From Raphanus sativus (lineage: Eukaryota; Streptophyta; Magnoliopsida; Brassicales; Brassicaceae), in NCBI RefSeq assembly GCF_000801105.2, contig NC_079514.1, forward strand, positions 7,254,001 to 7,318,000: a stretch of DNA of 64,000 bases, given 5' to 3'. Made by a program: the position numbers and the translations under genes. Of this stretch, positions 12,341-21,980 are shown in pieces (position 1 is the first letter of the stretch; each line of letters begins with the position of its first letter). The notes under the pieces are model-generated. The model was not told the DNA's origin, made no database searches, and saw nothing but the letters and a program-made list of their open reading frames with translations.

Positions 12341-13939
12341 TTTTTTTTTTTTTTTTTTGATAAAAGATTTTTTATTAAAAGCATGAGACCACAAATGTTA
12401 CAGGCTATTGCCAGTGGGGCAAGAGGCCCATACATTAAAGAACCCAATCTTAGACTATCTAGTTTGTATCATAGAAAGAGGTTTGAGTAGGTGAAGAGGC
12501 TTTGGAATTAACGACGATGGTGGAAGATAGATGAGAACCAAGTTTGAAAGAGTTTGGAGGAGAGCGAAGGGTTAGATGTCCTGAAAGATGCAATCCTCCG
12601 CCTGATCAGTTGGTCAAGCTCTACTAGAGTGGACGACGTCGAGCGATAGTTTTGTCTGTGGAGCCTATTGTTCCTCTCCGCCCAGATCATATAGATGCTT
12701 CCCTGCCACGCCAATAGCAAGAGTTTCCGAAAGCGCTTGTCCTTGAATGCCTGTAGTTTTGAGAGCTCTGTTTCCCAGTGAGGAGAGGGGGAATAACCAC
12801 AGCGAGTAGAGATGGTGGACCAGATCTCCCAAGAGTAGGTGCACTCGAAGAGTAGGTGTGATCGCGATTCAGGTACAGAGTTACAAAGGAGACACATACC
12901 ATCAGTTTGAAGCCCCCACTGCAACATTCTATCTAGCGTAGGACATCTGTTCAGAACCATTAGCCACGTAGTGAATTTGTGTTTTGGGATACCACCACCG
13001 AACCAAACCTCTTTGTGCCAGGGAACCTCATGAGAGGGACCGCGCAGGATGTCATAAGTAGTCCTTGTAGAGTAGAGTTGCGTTGGAGTTCCGAGAGGTG
13101 ACCATTCAACCATATCAACAGAGTCAGTAAGCTGTAGGGATGTGAGGAAAGCGAAGATGCGAACCTACTTTTCTGATCTCGCAGGAGGCAGAACCCAATG
13201 GTCCATCTCCCAGAGCTCCGCAAGAGTTGAAGAGAAGGGGATACCGACTGAGTAGCAAGATTCTCCTTGTAGGTAGTTGATTAGCTTCCCAAAAGGAGAC
13301 CAATTAGAGGTCCAAAAGTAAGTGGTTTCTCCATTTCCAACAACGTGGTTCATCCAATGATAGGCAGTGTCTCTTAGTAGCAGCAGTTTGTTTGCTAACC
13401 AAGAATTTTTCTGCTTTGTGTTGATGACCCAGAAGTTATTCAGGTTCCCTTCCAACACCTCCGTTAGATACCAGTGAGACCAGATCGATTGCGGTTTGAA
13501 GAACAGGAACCAGATGAGTTTCAGAACCGAAGCCATATTCCATAAGGCAAGCTTCCGTAAACCGAGGCCTCCTTCATTCTTTGGGGTTGTGACTTTTTCC
13601 CACGAGACTTTTGCAGTGTTTGGCGCATCTGTTTTCCCCTTCCAGAGGAAACAGCTACAAAGTGAATCGATCTCATCCAAGCAAGCTTTGGGAAGGATGA
13701 AAGCACAAGACCAGAAGTTAGTTATGCCCGCGATAACAGTGGAGAGAAGTTGCAAGCGCCCTGCAAAGGAGAGGGACCTTGCTGTCCAACTGTGCAGCTT
13801 TGTCTTTATTGATTGCAGTAGGGGAGCATAATGGAGAAGCGTGAGTTTTTTGGTACAAAGCGGGATTCCCAAGTATCTAACTGGTAGCACGCCTCGAGGG
13901 AGACCAGTAGCCGCTTCCAGTCGGGATTCCCAAATATCT
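12341..13939 (-). mobile_element. 5'-truncated non-LTR retrotransposon (LINE)
   Basis: A 1.6-kb insertion in AHL copy 2, with the poly(A) tail seen as poly-T from 12341. The minus strand encodes the C-terminal part of ORF2. Frame 13890-13165 has the post-RT motif LPVRYLGIPL, followed by a conserved WTARSLSFAGRLQL segment. Frame 13113-12508 has the zinc-ribbon zf-RVT region, with CLLCNS and HLLFEC. Both are in the same frame, broken by one TAG at 13165-13167, so the copy is young but dead. Most of ORF2 (the endonuclease and much of the RT) and any ORF1 are missing. An 18-bp target duplication flanks it. At the truncated end, CGGGATTCCCAA(A/G)TATCTA occurs twice (about 13860 and 13922). Confidence 0.93.
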
Positions 13940-13957
13940 AAGTGATTGTTCTAGTTT
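13940..13957. repeat. LINE target-site duplication, right
   Basis: Exact copy of 12323-12340. Sequence homologous to AHL copy 1 resumes here. Confidence 0.9.
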
Positions 13958-14774
13958 ATCAATATAGTTTTTAAGTTTCTCACAAATAATTGTATGAATC
14001 ATAAAAGAAAAAACAAACACAAAATATGTTTTTAATAAAATAAGATTCGATAGTCATAATTTGTAAAGAAAAATTGTGATTTTGTTTCTTTTTTTTTTTA
14101 CAAAAAGCCTTTCTGAATCATAAACAGCTACATAAACACACAAAACAAATAATTTCTGCCTAGTTACTAACCTGTTAATATTTTTATTTTAGTAAAATTA
14201 TACTATATAAATTTGTTAATATAACCAAAACACCAATGCAAACAGAAATCCTTAATATATTTGTTTTGCTTATGAGTTATGACATGGTACTCGCGTATAG
14301 TTCACGCCCTTGGATAAGAAGAGTGGAGTTTCGTGTCGAGTCCAAAACACATAAAACGACATAAAATTCTCAAAGAGATGAAATTTTGAATTGAAGTCGA
14401 TACCAAGACGAAATATATTATTAATAAATTTTGTAAGAGTTTAGGTTAGACAAGTGACTACATTTACATACATCTATATATGTATGTATACACAAACATA
14501 TTTTTCTTCTTCTTTAATGCTTTATTTTAGTCTCACCTTCTCCCCCTTCTACTTTTTATCATTTCCCTTTCTCCTCCCATTTTCGTCTTCCTAACTTCTC
14601 CTCAATCCTCTCTCACTATTTTCTAGTTTATATATTTTGTGTATTTAAAAGAAAAAAAATATAGAAAATCTACATAGAAGAGAAGCTTTTATTTTAATCT
14701 TTGTTGTGTGTGTGCGTGGGTTTTATATAATTTTTTTTACAAATTAAAATCTCTCCTTTGCTTTTGATGTGAGC

Positions 14775-15659
14775 ATGGCTGGTCTTGATCTAGGCACATC
14801 TTTTCGTTACGTTAATCACCAGCTCCATCGTCCCGATCTCCACCTTCACCACAACTCCTCTTCCGGTGACGTCACTCCTGGCGCCGGAATAGGTCATTTC
14901 ACCGCCGACGACGAAGACAACAACCATCAAGGTCTTGACTTAGCCTCAGGTGGAGGAGGATCAGGAAGCTCCGGAGGAGGAGGTCATGGCGGCGGAGGAG
15001 GAGGAGACGTTGTTGGCCGTCGTCCACGTGGCAGACCACCAGGATCCAAAAACAAACCGAAACCTCCGGTGATAATCACGCGCGAGAGCGCAAACACTCT
15101 TAGAGCTCACATTCTTGAAGTAACAAACGGCTGCGACGTTTTCGACTGCGTTGCGACTTACGCTCGCCGAAGGCAGCGTGGGATCTGCGTTTTGAGCGGT
15201 AGCGGAACCGTGACGAACGTCAGCATACGTCAGCCATCCGCGGCTGGAGCGGTTGTGACGCTACAAGGAACGTTCGAGATTCTTTCTCTCTCCGGATCGT
15301 TTCTTCCTCCTCCGGCTCCTCCCGGAGCAACGAGTTTGACTATATTCGTGGCCGGAGGACAAGGACAGGTCATCGGAGGAAGCGTTGTTGGTGAGCTTAC
15401 GGCGGCTGGACCGGTGATTGTAATCGCTGCTTCCTTTACTAATGTTGCTTATGAGAGACTTCCTTTGGAAGAAGATGAGCAGCAGCATCTCGGAGGAGGA
15501 GGAGGATCTAACGGCGGAGGTAATTTGTTTCCGGAGGTTACTGGAGGAGGAGGAGGAGGTGGACTTCCTTTCTTTAATTTACCAATGAATATGCAACCAA
15601 ATGTGCAACTTCCGGTGGAAGGTTGGCCGGGGAATTCAGGTGGAAGAGGTCCTTTCTGA
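14775..15659 (+). CDS. AHL23: AT-hook motif nuclear-localized protein, AHL23-like (copy 2)
   Basis: Intronless 294-residue type I AHL with the same AT-hook and PPC domain as copy 1. Relative to copy 1 it has one Gly fewer in the N-terminal glycine run and one more in the C-terminal run. All base substitutions are synonymous. Only one lies in the first 680 or so bases (C to G, at about 15272), while about ten fall within the stretch matching 3575-3701. The same start-stop ATGTGA precedes the ATG (14767-14772). The LINE insertion ends about 820 bp upstream, so the proximal leader is intact. Both copies look functional at protein level; whether both exist as separate loci depends on the assembly. 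Confidence 0.95.
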   Translation: MAGLDLGTSFRYVNHQLHRPDLHLHHNSSSGDVTPGAGIGHFTADDEDNNHQGLDLASGGGGSGSSGGGGHGGGGGGDVVGRRPRGRPPGSKNKPKPPVIITRESANTLRAHILEVTNGCDVFDCVATYARRRQRGICVLSGSGTVTNVSIRQPSAAGAVVTLQGTFEILSLSGSFLPPPAPPGATSLTIFVAGGQGQVIGGSVVGELTAAGPVIVIAASFTNVAYERLPLEEDEQQHLGGGGGSNGGGNLFPEVTGGGGGGGLPFFNLPMNMQPNVQLPVEGWPGNSGGRGPF

Positions 15660-17122
15660 TGAGTATATATTATATATACCGGCGGAGGAAGCTTTTGTGG
15701 CCAAGAATTTGCGAGAGTGAAGAAAGGTTAGAGAAGTTTCTAATGGACTAATGAATTTCAATCTATCATCGTGATTCTGGACATTATCTTGTTCATCATG
15801 TTCAGCTTAGGGCTTTTTTATTTTTCTGTTCTTTTTTACGTTTGGTAGAATTTTATGTTTCAACCTTTTCGATCCTTCTGTGAAACTCTACATATTTGTG
15901 TTCGTCTGCGATGAAATATCCTCCATCTTTCTTCATATTAATCACTTCTTATACCACAAATTTGATATTGACCAGTCTTTTAGAATATGATTAAAGGTTA
16001 TATCGGTTAGGAATCAAATTTCTACAATTGTTGCACTAAATAGGTTTGTTGTTCTGTAGTTAAGTCCAGGTTCTTTTTTGGTATCGGTCAGTGCAATGAT
16101 TTGATCAAATTTATCACTTAAATATTTGTTTTCTAATATTTTTTTCTCAAATAGAAACAATGTGACACTACTAAAAGTCTAAAAAATTGCTTATATGGAT
16201 CTTCTTAATTGATGTTATATTGTACTTCTATATACATAGTGACATAGATAAGGGTATACATGTGATTTTGTATATATGTTTGTGGCATGGTGATAAACAT
16301 GTTTATAAACATGCATTTTTAGGTGTCAATTCAACATTGCTTTTCAATTTCTTGAAGCCCTAGCTATCATATCTACAGTAATAATAACATTATGTTCTAG
16401 TTTTATCTTAAGGAACTCAACAATGAAACCTATTTGTTTGTTATATTTCTCCAATTGTACTGGAATCATGTTATGTTTTAGGTTTTACTGTACCTTTTTA
16501 GCCAAAAGGGTTTTACTGTACTTGTAAACATACTTTATTTGTGCATTTATCTCTCTTCTCTCTCTCTATCTCTCTATATATTTGGATGTAGATATTTGGA
16601 GAAAGCACACTTTTAGTGAAAGATAAATATTTTTCTTTGATCAGTATGAAATTACTATTGTGGTCTTTTTTGGTTCACTATACATTTTCATAGTCTCTTT
16701 ATATATTAATGCCTGATTCCTACAAGTGTGGATGAAATTAAATTTGATTTTGTAGGGATGATGATTGTTCTTTCTTCTCGTTTAGTTAAACTCATTATAT
16801 TACATTACATCCATATCCTTATAATAATTTAACTAAATTTGTTAATGATTTTATGGAATCTCGTATTGGAAAGCAGACTTATTAAGTTATGAAACCGATG
16901 TGCTGTGGTGCTTATCTGTAAGGGAATTTTCTTTTGATTAATCTATAGAGCTTTTTGGGAAATTATATTCTCTGATAAAGCTCCCTAGTTGAGCTATCTT
17001 CTTATCTTAATATTTCTGTGTTTAATTTTGAGCAATGTTATACTAAACGTAAAATGCAATAATAATAATGTTATACTAAACGTAAACCGATGTGATGGGG
17101 TGTTATTGTATACTTTTAAATT
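15660..17122. other. 3' flank of AHL copy 2
   Basis: Non-coding and homologous to 3777-5212. It includes a small insert (16719-16756) with CCTACAA/TTGTAGG ends that copy 1 lacks. No gene seen. Confidence 0.6.
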
Positions 17123-18020
17123 TAGGGATATTCAATATGGTAAAACCGAACCCCGCCGAACTAAATAGAAATAGATAATATGGTTTGATTTTGGTATATA
17201 CCATATAAACCAAATGGATGTGATTTTATAAAAACCATAGAATTTGGATATAGTTTGATTTATAACCAAATAAATCGAACAAAAACGATCAAAAGTAGAA
17301 ACATGTAAATATGTATATATATATTCTATAATAACACATGAAAATTTATTTGTTATACAAATTATTTTTTTTCTAATAACTATTACCATATTTTTACAGT
17401 AATTGTAAAACACTTGAATTATAATTAAATAATAATTCATAGCAACTGAGATTTTTTATTTCTTAGTTTTTTTTTGCTTTATTTTAGCATTACTAAAACG
17501 AAATAAAGACTATAAATTTGACAGAAAAAATTAGTGGAAATTCTTCACAACTTTTTTTAATCTATAAATGAACATAATTTCATGTTCATTTGAAGAAACA
17601 TGATTTTGATGAATGGAAGAATAGAAAAAAACTTTTTTTCCGTGCTTCTCTTTTTTTTTCTGGTCAAAATTTCAATTTTTGATTTTATTTTAGATTTGAT
17701 TATTTATCAGATGGTAGTAGCGTTATTTTTTTTTTTGTTATTTTATTTAAACATATAATATTTTTAATAAATGACTGCGTTGACAATATGATTCTAAAAT
17801 TCCAATAATATGATCCCAAGTTAAATAATTATGTTTCTCGGTATAAAATCAAATAAACCAAAAACGACGGTATATAAACCGAACCGAAACCGAACCGACG
17901 GTATGTAAATATGGATTTAGAATGGTAGTTGTATTTTACTAATCAAAATACCGAAAAACCAAAAAAAAACAAACCGAAACCGAATCGAAACCAAACCTAT
18001 ATCCGGACTGAACATCCCTA
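17123..18020. mobile_element. Non-autonomous element with short inverted ends
   Basis: Left end TAGGGATATTCA and right end (reverse complement) TAGGGATGTTCA. CTTTTAA occurs just outside both ends, suggesting an imperfect 8-9 bp target duplication. The interior is AT-rich, with AACCGAAC-type tracts near both ends and no ORF. The left part is also present in AHL copy 1 (5213-5487). Confidence 0.5.
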
Positions 18021-19021
18021 CTTTTAATAGATACTTTATTTTCTTGGCTAATAATAACAATAATAATAATAATAATAAAACATTATGAAAAGCGTTGGAA
18101 ATTACATAAAATAGATGTTTGGTTCAATTATTTTAATAGATTTATTAAAATATTTTATTAATTATTTAAAAAATATTTTATACAAATATGATTACAAAGA
18201 AAACGAAAAATATAATTAAAAAAATATAATTATAAAAATTAATTTTTTTTAAAAATGTAAAACATAAAATATACTGCCTTTTGAACGGCAGCTCAAAATT
18301 TAGTTTTTTTTTAGTTTTGACTTGATATTGGTTTATCTATATTTACTCGAGAGACTGACCAACCCCATATATGTTTCCAGAGGGACTTGAGTTTTTTTGT
18401 TCGTACCTATACTTCGATAGCACCTTTTGTTACCTTAAAAGGCCTCCCTCAATCGGAACGTCCAGTAGGATCAAAATCCTTTCCGACTGTCACTTACAAT
18501 TTATGTCCATCTCATTTAAAAAAAAATGATTCTTTTTTTTTTGAAAATTGGCTTTCAAAAAAATGATTCTTCATTTAACGTATTTACGAGTTCCTTATAT
18601 TTAATAAGTTACGAAATTGCTGACAAGAAAATAAGCTACGAATTTTTTTTCTTCTTCTGAAAGCTGGTTTAAATAAGCTACGAAGTTGATAAGTTGAAAT
18701 TTTACTTCGGGCAGTAAAGTGAAAGTTATAAGCAAAAAATCGTAAATTTATAGATATATACCACTTTAATGTTTTGTATAGAGAGAATTCAGTCTAACTT
18801 TTATTGGTGATTAAATTCACAACAAATTTTATTGTTAGCTAAGTTAGTAAATAACTAATACTACAATTCTTTCTTAATACCAAAGTGCAGGATCTAATAA
18901 TATGTTACTAAACTTGGAACGTAGTTTAAATAAAAACATAATTTTAAACTCCCTAAGTTTTCGAAAGCAAATCAGTGATAACTACAATTGAAAAAAAAAT
19001 CTGATCAATGTTAGTTTTGTA
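18021..19021. other. Spacer with degenerate Helitron end
   Basis: AT-rich sequence. At about 18272-18303 a degenerate hairpin and CAAAATTTAG resemble a decayed Helitron 3' end. A (TAA)n-like run lies at about 18050-18080. No gene seen. Confidence 0.4.
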
Positions 19022-19255
19022 CTTATTCCGTTTCATTATAAGTGTCATTTTAACATTTTTCATGAAAATTAAGAAAATTATATAATAGATTAATATATAA
19101 TTAATTAAATAAAAATAATATAAATAAAAATCTATTAATTATTTAAAAGGATAAAGTAGATTTAATTTACAAAATTACATTGTAATTGTATAATTATACT
19201 TTACTGTGAAACAAACAAAAAACTCAAAATGACATTTATTATGTAACAAAGGAAG
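19022..19255. mobile_element. Stowaway-like MITE, 234 bp
   Basis: TA flanks both ends (19020-19021 and 19256-19257). The termini CTTATTCCGTTTCATTATAA and (reverse complement) CTTCCTTTGTTACATAATAA are imperfect inverted repeats of the Tc1/mariner (Stowaway) type. The interior is AT-rich and non-coding. Confidence 0.65.
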
Positions 19256-19261
19256 TAATTA

Positions 19262-19831
19262 ATGTCCTTTGCAGATCCTCACAGGTTCACGCTTCCATCA
19301 AACGTTTCAAGTTGGATTAAAGTTCTGCAGACTTATCAAACGTTTACCCAGACTGGTGTCTTTTTTTTTTTGGTGCCGGAAAACATACGGCTTCAACCAC
19401 TTTACGATAAAAACAACAGTCCATATTCCTCTCTTATCATTTTTTCATGTGAAACCATGAGGCACAAGTGTCTAGCAGGCAAGCAGCAACGAATATATAT
19501 ATATTGGTTGGTCTATGCCTTTGGCAGCCGATCCAAGTTGGGCTGGATGATGTTTTTGTCGCTGGGCTTAGTAACACCCATTATAAAATTCATGTTTGGG
19601 AATCTAACCTTTGAACTAGACATCGGAAGTCCAAAGCTGGCAAGAGGTCCAAAAACTTCCCGTTATAATATTTGCTTGATTTGTGAGCTTCTATATTCAA
19701 GTGTAGGCGAGGAGAGTGTTTGCACTTGGCATCCTCATCACTTTGTCGTTAGAATCGGTCTGAAGACTCTGAACTGCAAGCCAAAAAATTTATGGTTCAG
19801 TCTACTTTCATGGATAATTTTGATTTTATAA
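19262..19831 (+). other. Unrecognised open reading frame, 189 codons
   Basis: A 570-bp open frame beginning just after the Stowaway-like element. The translation has no domain I recognise and no clear signal peptide. No splice partners are evident. The base composition is less AT-rich than its flanks, so it may be a decayed gene or transposon fragment, or chance. It lies 200 bp beyond the 3' end of the DedA-type gene, on the opposite strand. Confidence 0.15.
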
Positions 19832-20035
19832 ACCTAAGGCTATAAACATGTTGTCGAAAGGCCCATGAAACCCATTAGAGATATATTTTCTAGTACATTT
19901 TTGAGTTAAAAAGAACATTTAGAGAAAATGTGGGTTATGAAATTGGTCCTAACATTCTAAATATATACACAAAGAGTCATCATCGTATGCATGTGATAGT
20001 TTTGTCTTATGTCTCCATTTGATCTTGCTCTTCTT

Positions 20036-21515
20036 CTAAGCCTTCTTCTTGCTAATTAGGGTTGGAGTGACAGAGAGCACCCCGATGAAAAACAGGGTGG
20101 CCATCGAGCTGAAATCATAGAGATCTCCCAATGATTGTAGCTCTCCAAGAGCTATCCCAGCCTGTGCCACAAAACCAAACACATTCATATGTACTCACTG
20201 AAACAGTAAGATGATAACAAGGAAGATGCCAGAAATGAACACAGAATATACCGTGACAGTGACAAATGCAGCAGGAATCAGACCGATGAATGTAGCGAGG
20301 AAGAAGATATGGTAAGGAACATCAACAATTGGAGAAGCGACATTGATGAAAGTGTTGGGCAATGTTGGTGTTAGTCTCAAGAACAGCATATAGTTCAGCA
20401 ACCCGTCTTTCCTTCTCGCAACCCTAAAAAAACAAAACACTCGTTGAGATTATTCATAGGCCTACTGAAATTAACCGAACTAAACTAAGCCAAATTTTTT
20501 GGTTTTTGGTTCAAGTTAGGTTAAAAGTTCTGTTCAGTTCAACATATTTACAGAAAAAAATTGGTTATATCGGATCGAGAATTAGTTAGTTCGGTTTTTA
20601 CCTATTTTCTTTAGAAAAGTTATAACCAAATTATATTTGATTTATAACAAACCGAACCTAAATCATATCCAAAATTAAAACTGAAGTAATCAAACTAACC
20701 AAATATAACAAAAATAACCCAATAATTAACCAAATTAAACTAGAATATCATGGAAAATTTATTTGAATTTGATATAATTTATAAAAATTAACTAGCCGAG
20801 TTTATTTCAGTTCAATTGGGTAAAATTTTGTGACTAACCATATAAACCAAACTCGCAGGCCTAACTGTTCGCAATCGAAAATAAGGACAAAAACGATTTT
20901 GTCTCTTCTTGTTTTTATTTTATTTCCAAACCTGATTTTGGAAGAAGACGAGCTTGTCGGGCCAAAGCGAGAAGATCAAAGGTCTACCAAGGAGCTTAGA
21001 GAGGAGGAAGCAAGAGGAAGCACCAGCTGTTGCAGTGGATACAACAAGAGCCATTCCTTTGAAAACTCCAAAGAGAGCACCAGCAAGCAAAGACATGAAC
21101 ACAGTTCCAGGAATCATGAATGTCTGCATAAAAACATACACCAGAGAATATCCGACAAGAACTTGAACTGTGTAACCACTTGTGTAAATCTCCAGGTTAT
21201 CTCTGCAACAACACACAAAATCTAAAAATGTTAAAAAAATCAATTCTAAAAGAACTCAGAAGCAATCTAATTATAGAAACGTTTAAAAATTGACCTGAGG
21301 ATCTGAAGGTCTTGGAGATTACGAGGTAGCTTGAGGAAGCTGTAATCAGATTGAGGCATTGTGAGATAAACGCATACAAGGCCAATGAGAAACCCCAAAA
21401 CGACGCCGGAAGCTGCCGTGACCTCCCAAAAGCTCAGAGAATATCTCGGAGTTGCCAGTTTAGCAGGTGTTGGCAGATTAACGTCGCCGATTGTTGTTCC
21501 TCCTCCTCTCTCCAT
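20036..21515 (-). CDS. DedA/TVP38 (SNARE-associated Golgi) membrane protein, possible acceptor frameshift
   Basis: Four exons on the minus strand: 21515-21295, 21202-20932, 20422/20423-20252 and 20161-20036, encoding 262 residues if read in frame. The family (DedA, VTT domain) consists of multi-pass membrane proteins; the yeast relative Tvp38 is in the Golgi. A hydrophobic segment at about 31-52 is followed by the VTT core, with FMIPGTVFMSLLAGALFG and a conserved FINVASPIVDVPYHIF. It ends KKKA. Exon 1 joins exon 2 in phase (AG|A), and exon 3 joins exon 4 in phase 0. Exon 2 ends in phase 0 (CAG|GTTTGG), but the exon 3 acceptor reads TTTAG|GGTTGCG. The conserved codon GTT starts one base after the expected splice point, so normal splicing shifts the frame and reaches a stop about 34 codons later. 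This may be a sequencing error or a real lesion. Position matches At4g17790 (recalled). Confidence 0.85.
20424..20931. other. Intron 2 of the DedA gene with a repeat insertion
   Basis: An unusually long intron for this gene (508 bp). About 20457-20866 is bounded by TAGGCCTAC and (reverse complement) TAGGCCTGC, and holds AACCGAAC/AACCAAAC-type AT-rich repeats like those at 17.1-18.0 kb. It is probably a small non-autonomous element. No ORF seen. Confidence 0.4.
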
Positions 21516-21936
21516 TTCTCTTTCTCTGTTTCTCTCTCCTCTAACGATCGGGTCGAAAAAGAGAGAGAGAAGAAGGAGAGGAAGGAGAAGAGAAAGGGAA
21601 TATTCAAATTTTGAGTTCGAAGGATTTGTTTTGATTTATGTTAATCTAATTAAAAATAACAAAAACTGAACTTATAATAATTACTTGTGGCCCTAAATTT
21701 CTCGTTGTTTACAAGTTTAGCCCCAAGATTTATAGGCGTGCTGCTTGTCGTATGCCCTAATCATTATAATCTCGTATCTAATATATCACTACTATTAGAA
21801 CTTAATCTATTTATTAACTATTTTATAGATTATAAAATAACAGAATAAAATATATTCATGAATTTTAAAATATATTTTAACTTATTAAAACAAATAATAA
21901 AATATGATATATAAACTAATAAATAATTCTATAGTT

Positions 21937-21980
<44 letters not shown>

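Larger units (their letters stand above)
10287..17400 (+). repeat. Second copy of the AHL segment (matches 338-5487)
   Basis: Homology with 338-5487 runs from the upstream region through the AHL gene to the point where copy 1 meets the gap. It is interrupted here by a hAT-like MITE (11054-11272), a LINE (12341-13939) and a 38-bp insert (16719-16756). Outside these, the copies differ by scattered substitutions and small indels. The true right boundary cannot be placed because copy 1 is truncated. Confidence 0.9.

Noticed and set aside
13496..13831. 111-codon plus-strand frame
   Set aside because: Antisense to the LINE ORF2 remnant.
20830..21225. 131-codon plus-strand frame
   Set aside because: Antisense shadow of exon 2 of the DedA-type gene, which has clear family conservation on the minus strand.
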